From Rosenbergiella gaditana (lineage in GTDB: Bacteria > Pseudomonadota > Gammaproteobacteria > Enterobacterales > Enterobacteriaceae), in the NCBI RefSeq assembly GCF_018494065.1, contig NZ_JABBFR010000001.1:62001-126000 (forward strand): 64,000 nucleotides of DNA, read 5' to 3'. Positions within the stretch are counted from its first letter, which is position 1. Each line of letters begins with the position of its first letter. Positions 18,311 through 31,203 of the stretch are shown here, one piece after another. The position numbers and the translations under genes were made by a program. The notes below the pieces were generated by a model. The model was not told where the DNA came from. It did no database searches and saw only the letters and a program-made list of their open reading frames with translations.

Positions 18311-18952
18311 ATGAGCCATTCCTTACCGCCTAATGACAATGATCATATGTCAGATATCATTGTTCGCTTAGGATCTCTGACAAGGATGCTACGGGATAGC
18401 TTGCACGAGTTAGGACTTGAGCAAGCCATTGCAGATGCTGCGGATGCCATTCCTGATGCGCGAGGGCGATTAACCTATGTCGTCGAGATGACTACTCAGG
18501 CTGCAAACCGTGTATTGACCTGTGTTGAGCAAGCACAACCCGAACAAGATCAGTTAAAACAGCAAGCTGAGGCGTTACAAACGCGTTGGGATCAGTGGTT
18601 CGAGGAGCCGAAAAGTTTTGAGGAGGCTAAGGAGCTGGTGATGGCAACACGTGAGCACCTTGCGAGCATTCCGGTTATAACAGGTAAAACTCATCAGCTA
18701 TTACTCGAAATTATGATGGCGCAGGACTTCCAAGATTTAACCGGGCAAGTGATTAAAAAAATGATGCATGTCGTTGAGCAAATCGAAACGCAGCTGTTAA
18801 TGGTGCTACTCGATAATATTCCTGACAACGCACGGGTGAGTCCGACACAAAAAAATAGTCTATTAAACGGCCCGCAGATCGATACGACGGCAAGCGGGGT
18901 GATCGCGGATCAATCGCAAGTTGATGACTTGTTAGATAGCCTCGGGTTTTAA
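18311..18952 (+). CDS. cheZ: CheY-P phosphatase CheZ
   Basis: A 213-residue helical phosphatase that removes the phosphate from CheY and ends the tumble signal. The long helical hairpin contains the catalytic region [19 protein letters not shown], with the conserved D-x-x-x-Q pair. The C-terminal DDLLDSLGF peptide is the CheY-binding anchor. It is the last gene before a strong terminator, so cheRBYZ ends here. Confidence 0.96.
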   Translation: MSHSLPPNDNDHMSDIIVRLGSLTRMLRDSLHELGLEQAIADAADAIPDARGRLTYVVEMTTQAANRVLTCVEQAQPEQDQLKQQAEALQTRWDQWFEEPKSFEEAKELVMATREHLASIPVITGKTHQLLLEIMMAQDFQDLTGQVIKKMMHVVEQIETQLLMVLLDNIPDNARVSPTQKNSLLNGPQIDTTASGVIADQSQVDDLLDSLGF

Positions 18953-18992
18953 ACGCTAAGCCCGTCAGTGAATCACTGATTGCTAGCGCTTC

Positions 18993-19026
18993 AGAGGTGC
19001 TTATTATAAGCGTAATAAGCACCTCT
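18993..19026 (+). terminator. Terminator of the che operon
   Basis: A perfect 14-base stem (AGAGGTGCTTATTA and its complement) with a six-base loop TAAGCG, followed by pyrimidine-rich TCTCTTCTCT. It separates the chemotaxis unit from flhBAE. Confidence 0.8.
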
Positions 19027-19101
19027 TCTCTTCTCTACTTCCTCGATAGCCTTGTGCTGGCTCTGGCACTCTACGGGTAATTATCCAGTGAGGAAGCACC
19101 G

Positions 19102-20250
19102 GTGTCTGAAGAAGATAAAGACGACAAAACGGAAGAGCCCAGTAGTCGCCGCATTGAGAAAGCGCGTGAAGAGGGCGATATTCCCCGTTCGCGGGAATTG
19201 ACATCGATGCTGTTATTACTAACGGGTTTACTCGCGCTAACGATTTGTCTCCCGATCAGTTGGCAAGGCTTGGTGCACATCGTTCATTATAGCTGGCAGT
19301 TCGATCTCAGCCATATCAATGCCTACAAGTGGGGACCCTATAGTTTTGATGTCATCCCTCTTAGCCTACGGCTATTTCTTCCTTTTGGCGTGAGCCTGTG
19401 GGGAGTGGCGATTATCGCTAATTTGGTTATTGGGGGGATCAACCTCAGTCCGAAAGCCTTGCAAGTAAAATTTTCCCGGCTTAACCCGCTCTCGGGAATG
19501 AAAAAATTTTACAGTGCCCAGACAGGCGCTGAGTTAGGTAAATCCTTTCTAAAAGCTTGCATCGTGATTGCGATCTTGCTCGGGGTGTTGTGGGCCAAGC
19601 AACGTGAAATCCTCGGTCTTATTCATCAACCGTTATCGTCAGCTTTAGCGCAAGGGACTTATGACTTGGTCATGCTCTGGCTGTGGGTGGTAATGGGTAT
19701 GATCCCGATGGTGGCGTTTGATGTTTTTTGGCAGATCTACAGCTACCACAAAAAATTACGGATGACGCGTCAGGAGATCCGTGATGAGCATAAACAGCAG
19801 GAGGGTGACCCACACCTCAAAGGCCGTATTCGTCAACAAATGCGTGCTGCGGCGCGCCAACGGATGATGGCTAATGTGCCTAGCGCAGATGTGATCTTAA
19901 CTAACCCAACCCACTTTGCCATCGCACTGCTCTATGAAGAAGGCAAGATGCATGCGCCGCAAGTCGTAGCGAAAGGGCGTGGACAAGTGGCGGCAAAAAT
20001 CCGAGAACTCGGCAGTGAACATCGTATCCCCACCCTTGAAGCACCTCCTTTGGCGCGGGCCCTATGGCGACACACCGAGGTGGGGGAACCTATTCCCGGT
20101 GCACTGTATACCGCCGTTGCGGAAGTGTTGGCATGGGTATGGCAGGTTCGCCGCTGGCGAAAGGTCGGGGGACGCAAACCTGATACGCCTCAGCAATTAG
20201 CGGTGCCCGCTGAGATGACTTTTGACTTAGAGAATAATGATGATGAATAA
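19102..20250 (+). CDS. flhB: Flagellar type III export protein FlhB
   Basis: A 382-residue inner-membrane component of the flagellar export gate that switches specificity from rod/hook to filament subunits. An N-terminal RSRELTS region and four membrane segments are followed by the cytoplasmic domain with the self-cleaving NPTH motif (N268-P269). The start is a GTG at 19102 after GAGGAAG. Its 3' end overlaps the start of flhA by 8 to 14 bases depending on which of three ATG codons is used. Confidence 0.95.
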   Translation: MSEEDKDDKTEEPSSRRIEKAREEGDIPRSRELTSMLLLLTGLLALTICLPISWQGLVHIVHYSWQFDLSHINAYKWGPYSFDVIPLSLRLFLPFGVSLWGVAIIANLVIGGINLSPKALQVKFSRLNPLSGMKKFYSAQTGAELGKSFLKACIVIAILLGVLWAKQREILGLIHQPLSSALAQGTYDLVMLWLWVVMGMIPMVAFDVFWQIYSYHKKLRMTRQEIRDEHKQQEGDPHLKGRIRQQMRAAARQRMMANVPSADVILTNPTHFAIALLYEEGKMHAPQVVAKGRGQVAAKIRELGSEHRIPTLEAPPLARALWRHTEVGEPIPGALYTAVAEVLAWVWQVRRWRKVGGRKPDTPQQLAVPAEMTFDLENNDDE

Positions 20251-22318
20251 GTTGTATGCGCGATTACGTTTACCAACCCGTTGGAATGAGGTGGATTGGC
20301 AGATCTTAGCAGGTCCTATCTTAATCTTACTGATTTTAGCGATGATGGTCCTGCCTCTTCCAGCAATACTTCTGGATCTCTTTTTTACCTTTAATATCGC
20401 GTTATCAATCATGGTATTGCTGGTAGCGATGTTCACTCGCAGGACGTTAGAGTTTGCCGCTTTCCCCACCATTCTGCTCTTTGCCACGCTGCTACGTTTG
20501 GCACTGAATATTGCCTCAACGCGGATTATTTTATTAGACGGGCACACTGGCGGTGCGGCGGCCGGGCATGTGATTGAAGCCTTTGGCCATTTCTTGGTGG
20601 GCGGTAATTTTGCTATCGGTATTGTGGTCTTCATCATTCTGATCGTGATTAACTTCATGGTGATTACTAAGGGTGCTGGGCGTATTGCTGAAGTCGGTGC
20701 ACGCTTCGTTCTGGATGGTATGCCGGGTAAACAAATGGCAATCGATGCAGACCTTAACGCGGGGGTTATTGGCGAAGAACAGGCGACGCAACGACGCCAA
20801 GAGGTCACTCAGGAGGCCGATTTTTATGGCTCTATGGACGGAGCCAGTAAATTTGTACGGGGAGATGCCATCGCCGGGATTATTATCATGGTAATAAACG
20901 TTGTGGGTGGCCTCTTGATTGGCGTCGTACAGCACGACCTATCGGTGAGTCAAGCGGCTGAAACCTATACATTGTTGACCATCGGTGATGGGTTAGTGGC
21001 ACAAATTCCTGCGTTGGTGATCTCCACCGCCGCAGGGGTGATTGTTACTCGCGTCAGTAATGACAGTAATGTCAGCGAGCAGATGGTCAGTCAGTTATTC
21101 AGTCGACCGCAAGTCATGGTGTTGAGTGCTGCAGTGCTCGGTCTATTAGGATTAGTTCCGGGAATGCCGAATGGCACCTTTCTGGGTTTTACCGCGCTAT
21201 TGTTAGGACTGGCATGGTGGCTAAAAGGCAATGAGGTCAGCGCAGAAATAGCAACGCTCACCCCAACAGATCCGCAGCAAACGCAGCCCATTGAGGCTAG
21301 CTGGCAAGATGTAGTGATTGAAGACGCGCTCGCCATGGAAGTTGGCTATCGGCTCATACCGCTAGTGGATGAGTCGCAACAAGGGGAACTACCGGGACGG
21401 ATACGGGGGATTCGTAAAAAATTTGCCACCAGTATGGGCTTTCTACCACCGGGTATTTATATTTCAGATAACTTATCGCTAGCGCCTGCCCACTATCGTA
21501 TTTTATTGAAGGGGGTCACCATCGGTACAGGGGATGTGTGGCCAGGGCGTTGGTTAGCCATTAATCCGGGTAGTGCTCAAGCAGATTTACCGGGCGAAAA
21601 AACGCGAGATCCGGCTTTCGGTTTACCAGCAGTGTGGATTGATGGTGCGTTAAAAGAACAGGCCCAAACGCTCGGTTTTACAGTAGTAGAAGCGAGTACC
21701 GTTATCGCTACGCACCTTAATCATCTGCTGAGCCATCATGCGAGTGAATTATTTGGACGCTTAGAGGCGCAACAATTAATCGAACATGTGGCGAAGACCT
21801 TACCGACGCTCACCGATGGCATCATCCCTGATCTCTTATCTTTAACTACGGTGCATAAAGTGCTACAGAATTTATTGCGTGAGCAAGTCTCCATTCGTGA
21901 TATGCGCACTATTTTGGAAACACTGACCGAACATGCAAGCACGACTCAAAATAGCGTGGAGTTAACAAGTATCGTTCGAGTCGCCCTTGGGCGCGCGATT
22001 ACACAGCAATGGTTCCAAGAAGATGAGATTATTCAAGTGATCGGCCTTTCACCGGCACTGGAAGGTCTGTTACAACAAGTTATGCGTAATGGCGGCGGGC
22101 TTGAGCCGGGACTCGCTGAGCAACTGGTGAGCCAAGCGGGAGAAGCGATTGACCATCAAGAGTCGCTCGGTGTCACTCCGGTATTATTAGTCGATACCGA
22201 TTTACGACTGTTATTGGCTCGATATCTACGCCGCCATTATAGACAATTAGTGGTGATGTCGACCGTAGAATTGGTCAGTGATAAACCGATACGCCAAACG
22301 GCAACACTGGGGGATTAA
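20237..22318 (+). CDS. flhA: Flagellar type III export protein FlhA
   Basis: A 693-residue export-gate protein that couples proton flow to secretion and docks chaperone-substrate complexes. The N-terminal half has eight membrane segments and the conserved FHIPEP-type loop (MVITKGAGRIAEVGARFVLD, near residue 150). The C-terminal half is the cytoplasmic nonamer-forming domain. Three successive ATG codons (20237, 20240, 20243) could each start it. Translation is probably coupled to flhB. Confidence 0.95.
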   Translation: MMMNKLYARLRLPTRWNEVDWQILAGPILILLILAMMVLPLPAILLDLFFTFNIALSIMVLLVAMFTRRTLEFAAFPTILLFATLLRLALNIASTRIILLDGHTGGAAAGHVIEAFGHFLVGGNFAIGIVVFIILIVINFMVITKGAGRIAEVGARFVLDGMPGKQMAIDADLNAGVIGEEQATQRRQEVTQEADFYGSMDGASKFVRGDAIAGIIIMVINVVGGLLIGVVQHDLSVSQAAETYTLLTIGDGLVAQIPALVISTAAGVIVTRVSNDSNVSEQMVSQLFSRPQVMVLSAAVLGLLGLVPGMPNGTFLGFTALLLGLAWWLKGNEVSAEIATLTPTDPQQTQPIEASWQDVVIEDALAMEVGYRLIPLVDESQQGELPGRIRGIRKKFATSMGFLPPGIYISDNLSLAPAHYRILLKGVTIGTGDVWPGRWLAINPGSAQADLPGEKTRDPAFGLPAVWIDGALKEQAQTLGFTVVEASTVIATHLNHLLSHHASELFGRLEAQQLIEHVAKTLPTLTDGIIPDLLSLTTVHKVLQNLLREQVSIRDMRTILETLTEHASTTQNSVELTSIVRVALGRAITQQWFQEDEIIQVIGLSPALEGLLQQVMRNGGGLEPGLAEQLVSQAGEAIDHQESLGVTPVLLVDTDLRLLLARYLRRHYRQLVVMSTVELVSDKPIRQTATLGD

Positions 22319-22319
22319 G

Positions 22320-22730
22320 GTGTTTCGATGTGTAGGCGTGTACCTGCTCTTCGGGTTAGTGTTTGGTGAGACCCAGGCCACCATGGCCAGCGCCTCGCTA
22401 AGTCAATCGGGACAATACTTGATGCGAAAAGGGCAGTGGTATAGCTTCCGCTTGGGGGAACTGCCGGAGAGTTATCTCGGAACAATTCGTTCGCTAACCT
22501 GGCAGATTAGGAGCGCAGCAGCATGGCCTCAGCCGCCGGACATTTTTCTCTGCCTCAACCAATACTGTCAACGACTTGATTCTGTCGCTGGACGCAGTAT
22601 GGGTTTCGCAGGCGTAGCGAGTCGAGGCGAGTGGCAGATCAAAATTCAGCTACCAGGCTATGGAGCACAGCAACCCCCTATACCGGTCATCAACGTTACC
22701 CTGACGGTAAATAGTCATATTGAAAAATGA
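22320..22730 (+). CDS. flhE: Flagellar protein FlhE
   Basis: A 136-residue exported protein in the flhBAE operon. A hydrophobic N-terminus (VGVYLLFGLVFG) ending near ETQA looks like a signal peptide, so it should act in the periplasm; in Salmonella FlhE limits proton leakage through the export gate. Similarity to E. coli FlhE is modest and position carries much of the call. I choose the GTG at 22320, just after the flhA stop and behind GGGGGAT; the frame is open further upstream inside flhA. Confidence 0.75.
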   Translation: MFRCVGVYLLFGLVFGETQATMASASLSQSGQYLMRKGQWYSFRLGELPESYLGTIRSLTWQIRSAAAWPQPPDIFLCLNQYCQRLDSVAGRSMGFAGVASRGEWQIKIQLPGYGAQQPPIPVINVTLTVNSHIEK

Positions 22731-22805
22731 GTGAGGGGAGTTGACGGGTCATGCGACGCTGTGATCAAGAGGTCTTCTTTTGACGTCTTAGAGGAAATTC
22801 GCAGA

Positions 22806-22855
22806 TAAAAAACTGCACCTTACTTCGTTGAGTATCCAACTTTTTGGGTGCAGTT
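22806..22855 (-). terminator. Terminator of argS
   Basis: A nine-base stem (AACTGCACC 22811-22819 with GGTGCAGTT 22847-22855). Read on the minus strand it is followed by a T run (the plus-strand AAAAAA at 22807-22812). The loop is long (27 bases). It lies about 100 bases after the argS stop. Confidence 0.65.
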
Positions 22856-22953
22856 CATTACTGGTTGCGGTTTTTTATCGGTCTAGAGTGAGTACAACCG
22901 TTTCGTGGTAGAAAGGCTGTTGGCCCGACAGGAGCTAAATCCTGTCCACTCTC

Positions 22954-24684
22954 TTACATGCGTTCGACCGTTTCAATACCTAGTAGGTCTAAGCCACTTT
23001 TGAGGGTTCTCGCGGCCAGTGCAGCAAGCTTCAGACGCGATTGGCGGCTATTCTCGTCCTGTGCGGTTAACACTGGGCAGTGCTCATAGAAACTGGAGAA
23101 AAGTACCGCAACATCATACAGGTAAGCACACAGCACATGTGGTGTCCCTTCACGTGCGACCTGCTGTAAGGTCTCTTCAAATTGCAGCAAACGCGTCGCT
23201 AAAGCGGCTTCACGTGGCTCAGTTATGGCAAGAGGGCCTTGCAGCGATTGTTCATCGATGCCCGCCTTACGGAATATGGACAGTACACGGGTATAAGCAT
23301 ATTGCAGATACGGCGCGGTATTGCCTTCAAAAGAGAGCATGTGGTCCCAGTCAAAAACGTAATCCGTGGTACGGTTTTTAGAGAGGTCAGCATATTTCAC
23401 TGCACCAATACCAATCACCTCCGCGAGACGGTTCAACGTCTGCGCATCCATCTCAGGATTTTTCTCTTTCACTAAGGTTAATGCACGATCATGCGCCTCA
23501 TCCAGCAGGTCTGCCAAGCGAATAGTGCCGCCAGAGCGGGTTTTGAATGGGCGACCATCTTTACCTAACATCATGCCAAACATATGATGTTCTAGCGGCA
23601 CCGATTCTGGCACATAGCCCGCTTTACGAACAATGGTCCAAGCCTGCATCAGATGTTGGTGTTGACGTGAATCAATATAATAGATCACACGTTCAGCTTT
23701 TAAGGTCTCATAGCGGTACTTGGCGCAAGCAATGTCAGTCGTGGTGTAGAGGTAACCACCGTCTTTCTTCTGAATGATTACGCCCATAGGTTCACCTTCT
23801 TTATTGGTGAACTCATCAAGAAAAACAACCGTTGCCCCTTCGCTTTCAACCGCTAACCCTTTCTGCTTTAGGTCAGCGACAATGCCCGGCAACATGCTGT
23901 TATACAGGCTCTCACCCATCACATTTTCAGCGGATAAGCTGACGTTTAAGCGGTCGTAGTTACGTTGGTTTTGTTCCATAGTGATATCAACCAACTTACG
24001 CCACATTTTTAAGCAATACTCATCGCCACTCTGTAATTTGACCACATAGCTGCGTGCGCGCGCGGCAAAGTCTTCATCTTCATCGTAAGCGATTTTTGCG
24101 GCACGGTAGAAAGTTTCGAAATCTTGCAGAGCAATCTCTTCGCAGTGATCCGCTTGCTGTTGTTCAAGGTAGGCAATCAACATGCCAAACTGGGTGCCCC
24201 AATCGCCGAGGTGATTGGCACGGATAACGTTATGGCCCAATTTTTCTAGGGTACGTACCGTCGCATCGCCGATGATAGTCGAGCGTAGGTGACCGACGTG
24301 CATCTCTTTAGCGACATTCGGTGCAGAGTAGTCGACCACAATGGTCTGCGGCGTGATGGGAGCAATGTTGAGATGCGCAGAGCTTAGCGCTTGTTCAACT
24401 TCTGTCGCGAGCCAGTGTGGCTCTAGGAAGATATTGATAAAGCCCGGACCCGCGATTTCAGTTTTCGTGGCAATACCGGTTAGCGAAAGTTGCTCGACAA
24501 CCTTTTCTGCAAGTTGTCGGGGAGGCATACCCAGTCGTTTTGCCGCCGCCATAATACCATTGGCTTGGTAGTCACCAAATTGTGGCTTAGCAGATTGACG
24601 GATTAGGGGTTCGCTATCGGCGGGAGCGCCGGCAGCCAACATAGCCTGACTAACTTTGTCGCAGAGAAGAGCCTGAATATTCAC
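22954..24684 (-). CDS. argS: Arginyl-tRNA synthetase
   Basis: A 576-residue class I synthetase that charges tRNA-Arg. The N-terminal Add1 domain is followed by the HIGH-like motif HVGHLRST near residue 125 and the C-terminal DALR anticodon-binding domain ending in IETVERM, as in E. coli. There is no canonical KMSKS, as usual for ArgRS. The start is a GTG at 24684, behind AAAGGT; it gives the family N-terminus VNIQALL. An upstream in-frame extension has no similarity. Downstream is a terminator. Confidence 0.96.
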   Translation of the reverse strand: MNIQALLCDKVSQAMLAAGAPADSEPLIRQSAKPQFGDYQANGIMAAAKRLGMPPRQLAEKVVEQLSLTGIATKTEIAGPGFINIFLEPHWLATEVEQALSSAHLNIAPITPQTIVVDYSAPNVAKEMHVGHLRSTIIGDATVRTLEKLGHNVIRANHLGDWGTQFGMLIAYLEQQQADHCEEIALQDFETFYRAAKIAYDEDEDFAARARSYVVKLQSGDEYCLKMWRKLVDITMEQNQRNYDRLNVSLSAENVMGESLYNSMLPGIVADLKQKGLAVESEGATVVFLDEFTNKEGEPMGVIIQKKDGGYLYTTTDIACAKYRYETLKAERVIYYIDSRQHQHLMQAWTIVRKAGYVPESVPLEHHMFGMMLGKDGRPFKTRSGGTIRLADLLDEAHDRALTLVKEKNPEMDAQTLNRLAEVIGIGAVKYADLSKNRTTDYVFDWDHMLSFEGNTAPYLQYAYTRVLSIFRKAGIDEQSLQGPLAITEPREAALATRLLQFEETLQQVAREGTPHVLCAYLYDVAVLFSSFYEHCPVLTAQDENSRQSRLKLAALAARTLKSGLDLLGIETVERM

Positions 24685-24912
24685 CGGTATACCTTTATCA
24701 ATTGAGTGTGTGAGAGGCCACACAACACGTGATGTCGAAACATCGATACGTAATAAGTTTAATGGTCGAGCAGTATACGTAAAAAAGCATAAGGCGTCAG
24801 CCACCATCTTCATTTGTCGTGTAGAGTGGTTGAAATTAATCAGTTTTCGACTTTACAGGCTGTGAACAGAGGGCGAAAATGGCTGAATAGTTATTGATGA
24901 CAGTAGGATATT

Positions 24913-25467
24913 ATGCACCCACTCTTTACTTCTCTCCCTGAATTAGCTGACGATCTTTCCCATTTCGAACAGCAATTATCCTCCTTTACCCAGCAGCTGG
25001 GGCTAGCCCTAACGGATTTAACCATTGACCATATTTCGTTACGTTGTCACCAAAATCAAACGGCGGAGCGTTGGGCGAAGGTCTTATCGCAACAAGGGAG
25101 TTGTTTCTCCGAGGCCGTTATTGGTGGGCGTCCAATCCACCTCTATCGCCTGCATCAACCGTTAAGGGTGCTCAACCATCACATAGCGATTATCGAGCTG
25201 CCTTGGCCCGGTGAAAAACGTTACCGTCATGAAGGGTGGGAGCATATTGAGATAGTGCTGCCCGGTGCACCTGAACAGATTGGCCAACGCGCAATGGCAT
25301 TAATTGATGATCGGGGGCTTGTGATACCCGGTATTAGTGTTAAGACACGTCGGCCTGAGGCTAAAGTTGGAGCGCTGGATAACACCACACTTGCGATCAC
25401 TAATGGCGAGATCACCCTTAATTTTCATACCTACCCTATTGATGACGTGGTCGCCAGCGAACAGTAA
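24913..25467 (+). CDS. yecM: YecM family protein (VOC superfamily)
   Basis: A 184-residue protein of the glyoxalase/extradiol dioxygenase-like superfamily, orthologous to E. coli YecM, whose structure is known but whose function is not. Segments such as LTIDHISLRC and HEGWEHIEIVLPG carry histidines and a glutamate like those of metal-binding VOC proteins. It lies next to argS, as in E. coli. The 3' end faces the beta-lyase gene, 11 bases away. Confidence 0.85.
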   Translation: MHPLFTSLPELADDLSHFEQQLSSFTQQLGLALTDLTIDHISLRCHQNQTAERWAKVLSQQGSCFSEAVIGGRPIHLYRLHQPLRVLNHHIAIIELPWPGEKRYRHEGWEHIEIVLPGAPEQIGQRAMALIDDRGLVIPGISVKTRRPEAKVGALDNTTLAITNGEITLNFHTYPIDDVVASEQ

Positions 25468-25478
25468 CTAGGAAGGAT

Positions 25479-26615
25479 TCAGGCTTGAGTCACTGCATGG
25501 GTCAGACGGGTTAAGGCCTGATCAAGCAGTGCGCGGCAACAGCCAAAATTCAGGCGTACGGCTTGGGGATCACCGAAAGCAGCGCCTGAGGTAAGGCCTA
25601 GCCCATGCAGTTCCAACCAGCGGTGCGGGTCGACTTGCTGTAAACCGGAGGCGTCAATCCAAGCTAAGAAACCGGCATCCGGTACGGTCATCCGTAAAGC
25701 GGGTAAATGCTGTAAAGACTCAACCAAATGATTACGATTTGTTCGTAAGTAGTGACGTTGTGCGATGAGCCAATCTTCGCTCTGTTGCCATGCGGCAAGG
25801 GTTGCGACGATACCCAGACTATTGGGGGCAGCCATGCGCTGAGCGACTGCATGGCGTACGCGTTCGCGCAGCGCGTTATTGGGAATAATCGCGACGGCAC
25901 AGCCCAAACCGGCAAGATTAAAGGCCTTCGCGGCGGAGAGTAAGGTGATAGAACGCTGTGCACAACTTGGCGAAAGCGAGGCGAAAGGGGTATGTGCGTG
26001 TTCGGGGTCGAGCAGTAAATCAGCATGAATTTCATCGCTACAGACCCAGAGATCATAGTGTTCGGCATAGTCCGCCAAACGTTGTAAGGCCTCTCGAGAA
26101 TAACTCCTCCCGCCTGGATTATGAGGATTACAGATAAACAGTAAGCGCTCCCGTGTGGTTAAGGCGGGAAGGGGGATACTGAGGAAATCGGCATCATCAA
26201 AAAGCGGATAAGGGATTAAGCGCTGAGAGCGATGAGCGTGGGTGGCACTTTGCGTGAAGGGTGGGTAAATCGGCGTGTGGCATACAGACCCTTGATCACG
26301 AGAAAGTAGGCACTCTTGGAGTAAACTGAAAAGTGGCTTTATGCCTGAGAGCGGGATAACCCAGTCGGGATTAATCGCCCAATGATACTGTTTTTCTACC
26401 CACTGTACCGTGGTATTAGGCAGTGCACCTTGGTCATCGGCATAGCCAAAAATACCCTGTTCCACTCGCGCTAATAAAGCGTGTTGAATGGCCGGAGCAA
26501 CGCGAAAGTCGGTATCCGCCACCCAGAGCGGAATGATATCTTGATCTCGATATTTGAGCCATTTTTCACTGTCAGTGTGATTTCGCTCGACTCTTTCATC
26601 AAAATTGAATGACAT
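25479..26615 (-). CDS. PatB/MalY-type PLP-dependent C-S beta-lyase or aminotransferase
   Basis: A 378-residue fold-type I PLP enzyme. The typical MalY/PatB start (FDERVERNHTDSEKWLKY), LPLWVADTDF-like segment, FICNPHNPGGR, CSDEIHADL and the PLP lysine in SAAKAFNLAGL are all present. Relatives cleave cystathionine and other cysteine conjugates to give pyruvate, ammonia and a thiol; some are aminotransferases. I choose the ATG at 26615 because CTGGAG precedes it. In E. coli no such gene lies between yecM and cutC, so this is a local insertion or a lineage-specific arrangement. It diverges from cutC. Confidence 0.85.
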   Translation of the reverse strand: MSFNFDERVERNHTDSEKWLKYRDQDIIPLWVADTDFRVAPAIQHALLARVEQGIFGYADDQGALPNTTVQWVEKQYHWAINPDWVIPLSGIKPLFSLLQECLLSRDQGSVCHTPIYPPFTQSATHAHRSQRLIPYPLFDDADFLSIPLPALTTRERLLFICNPHNPGGRSYSREALQRLADYAEHYDLWVCSDEIHADLLLDPEHAHTPFASLSPSCAQRSITLLSAAKAFNLAGLGCAVAIIPNNALRERVRHAVAQRMAAPNSLGIVATLAAWQQSEDWLIAQRHYLRTNRNHLVESLQHLPALRMTVPDAGFLAWIDASGLQQVDPHRWLELHGLGLTSGAAFGDPQAVRLNFGCCRALLDQALTRLTHAVTQA

Positions 26616-27472
26616 CCGTACTCCAGGCAGGTATGTAGGAAGAGGCACTATGCACAGTAGCATATCCATCAGGTCTGACAAAGGAATCGACTATGCCGAC
26701 TTTAGAAATATGCTGTTATGGTTTGGATTGCGCGCTGGCAGCAACGCAAGCGGGCGCTGATCGTATTGAACTCTGTGCTGCGCCTCAAGAAGGAGGACTC
26801 ACCACATCGCTTGGAACATTACGTGAAGCGCGCTCGCAAATTCATATTCCGGTGCATCCTATTGTACGGCCCCGAAGCGGTGATTTTTGCTACAGCGAAC
26901 AAGAGTTTAAGATTATGTTGTCCGATGTCGCGCAGATCCGCGATATGGGCTTTCCTGGTGTGGTAACTGGAATTCTCTGCCCCGAGGGCCTGCTCGATAA
27001 ACCGAGAATGCAAAAGCTGATGACCGTTGCAAAAGGGATGGCGGTAACCTTTCATCGCGCCTTCGATCTTTGCAGCAACCCTTATCGTACTTATCACGAA
27101 TTGTCCGAACTGGGGGTGGCGCGGATATTAACCTCTGGACAGCAGCAATCGGCGGAGGCGGGAATTAGTCTATTACAAGAACTTACCGCGCTAGGAACTG
27201 GCCCAATCATTATGGCCGGAGCCGGCGTTCGTTTATCCAATTTGCCGAAATTTCTCGAAGCGGGAATCAAAGAAGTTCATAGCTCTGCCAGTCGGCAAGT
27301 GCCTTCTGCGATGCGCTATTGCAAGGCGGGGGTCTCGATGTGTTCAGATAAAATGGCTGATGAATATTTACGGACTGAGGTTGATCCAAGCGTAGTGGAA
27401 GCAATGCAAACGCTTATTCGCTTACAAGGCGATGTTCCGCCACTACCGCCGGCAGAACATCACCTTAGTCGT

Positions 27473-29280
<1,808 letters not shown>

Positions 29281-29325
29281 TTAATTGCACAGATATCGAG
29301 CGCTATTACACTCATAGGCTTATCC

Positions 29326-29348
29326 TTGACATTATTTTTCAGTATAAT
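29326..29348 (+). promoter_or_regulatory. Candidate aspS promoter region
   Basis: A perfect TATAAT at 29343-29348 lies about 75 bases before aspS. A TTGACA at 29326-29331 is too close (11 bases) to serve as its -35; the properly spaced -35 (TTATCC) is weak. Only the -10 is persuasive. Confidence 0.35.
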
Positions 29349-29424
29349 GCGAGCCATTTTGCAGCAATATTGCCAAGTGGCGGCATCTTACGTTAAATGC
29401 CTTCCGGGCCCAAAAGGATAATCA

Positions 29425-31203
29425 ATGCGTACACTTTATTGCGGACAACTTAATGTGTCCCACATCGGTCAACAAGTCACTCTAAGCGGTTGGGTGAATC
29501 GTCGTCGCGACCTCGGGAGCTTAATTTTCATCGATATGCGTGATCGCGAAGGGATTGTACAAGTCTTTTTTGATCCGGATGAGCAGCAGGCTTTTCAACG
29601 CGCATCAGAGTTACGTAACGAATTTTGTATTCAAGTTACGGGAAAAGTGCGCGCGCGCGAAGAGCGTAATAAAAATGCAGAGATGGCGACCGGAGAAGTC
29701 GAAGTTTTTGCAACAGAGTTGACGATTATTAACCGTTCAGAGCCTCTGCCACTGGACAGTAACCACGTAAATAGCGAAGAAGCGCGACTTAAATACCGTT
29801 ATTTAGACCTGCGTCGCCCAGAAGTGGCGTCTCGGTTCAAAACCCGCGCCAAGATCACTGCTTTTGTACGTCGCTTTATGGAAGAGAATGAGTTTCTCGA
29901 TATTGAAACACCGATGCTCACCAAAGCAACGCCAGAAGGTGCGCGTGATTACTTAGTGCCAAGCCGCGTGCATAAAGGCGAATTTTACGCCTTGCCCCAA
30001 TCGCCACAGCTCTTTAAACAGCTGCTTATGGTGTCTGGCTTTGACCGCTATTATCAGATCGTAAAATGTTTTCGTGACGAAGATTTGCGGGCTGATCGCC
30101 AGCCAGAATTCACCCAGATTGATGTCGAAACTTCTTTTATGACCGCACCACAAGTGCGTGAGATTATGGAGCGACTTATTCGCCAACTTTGGTTAAACAT
30201 CAAAGGTGTGGACCTAGGCGAGTTCCCTCAAATGACGTGGGCCGAGGCGATGCGTCGTTTTGGTTCTGATAAGCCTGATTTACGTAACCCGATGGAGCTA
30301 GTGGACGTTGCTGATTTACTGGCGAAAGTTGAATTCCAAGTCTTCTCCGGCCCAGCCAACGATACAAAAGGGCGCGTCGCCGTGTTACGCGTACCGGGCG
30401 GGGCACAATTAACCCGTAAACAGATCGATGATTACACCAAATTCGTTGGGCTATACGGTGCGAAGGGCATGGCGTGGATGAAGGTCAATCAACGCGATGC
30501 GGGCCTTGAAGGCATACAAAGTCCAGTCGCTAAATTCTTAAACGCCGAAATCATTGAACAACTGCTTGTTAGAACGGCGGCAGAATCTGGTGATATCCTG
30601 CTATTTGGTGCAGATCAAGCCAATGTTGTTGCTGACGCTATGGGCGCATTACGATTGAAAATTGGTCGTGATTTAGCCTTAACCGATGAAAGTCGCTGGG
30701 CACCATTATGGGTGGTTGATTTCCCAATGTTTGAGCAAGATGCTGAAGGCCATTTAGCAGCAATGCATCACCCCTTCACTGCGCCGCGTGATTTAACGCC
30801 TACTGAGCTGAGTAATGCACCAAGCGAAGCGATTGCCAATGCATACGATATGGTGATTAACGGCTATGAAGTCGGTGGGGGGTCTGTTCGTATTCATACC
30901 AGCACTATGCAACAGGCAGTATTTAGCATTTTAGGGATCAGTGCCGATGAGCAACAAGAGAAGTTTGGTTTCTTACTCGATGCATTAAAATACGGTGCGC
31001 CACCGCATGCTGGTTTAGCCTTTGGTTTAGACCGTTTAACCATGTTGTTGACCGGTACTGACAATATTCGCGATGTCATTGCCTTCCCGAAAACCACGGC
31101 TGCCGCGTGTTTAATGACTGATGCGCCAAGCGAGGCAAACCCAAGTGCGCTGCAAGAGCTGGCGCTACAGGTTGTGAAAAAAGTTAAGACAGAGTCTGCT
31201 TAA
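29425..31203 (+). CDS. aspS: Aspartyl-tRNA synthetase
   Basis: A 592-residue class II synthetase that charges tRNA-Asp. An N-terminal OB-fold anticodon domain ([19 protein letters not shown]) is followed by the catalytic core with motif 2 ([18 protein letters not shown]), the bacterial GAD insertion domain around residues 290-420 and motif 3 (GLAFGLDRL). The length equals that of bacterial AspRS. Its stop overlaps the nudB start by one base. Confidence 0.97.
   Translation: MRTLYCGQLNVSHIGQQVTLSGWVNRRRDLGSLIFIDMRDREGIVQVFFDPDEQQAFQRASELRNEFCIQVTGKVRAREERNKNAEMATGEVEVFATELTIINRSEPLPLDSNHVNSEEARLKYRYLDLRRPEVASRFKTRAKITAFVRRFMEENEFLDIETPMLTKATPEGARDYLVPSRVHKGEFYALPQSPQLFKQLLMVSGFDRYYQIVKCFRDEDLRADRQPEFTQIDVETSFMTAPQVREIMERLIRQLWLNIKGVDLGEFPQMTWAEAMRRFGSDKPDLRNPMELVDVADLLAKVEFQVFSGPANDTKGRVAVLRVPGGAQLTRKQIDDYTKFVGLYGAKGMAWMKVNQRDAGLEGIQSPVAKFLNAEIIEQLLVRTAAESGDILLFGADQANVVADAMGALRLKIGRDLALTDESRWAPLWVVDFPMFEQDAEGHLAAMHHPFTAPRDLTPTELSNAPSEAIANAYDMVINGYEVGGGSVRIHTSTMQQAVFSILGISADEQQEKFGFLLDALKYGAPPHAGLAFGLDRLTMLLTGTDNIRDVIAFPKTTAAACLMTDAPSEANPSALQELALQVVKKVKTESA

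Noticed and set aside
29326..29348. TTGACA and TATAAT as a paired strong sigma-70 promoter for aspS
   Set aside because: The spacer is only 11 bases, too short for the two hexamers to work together. Only the -10 is kept as a candidate.
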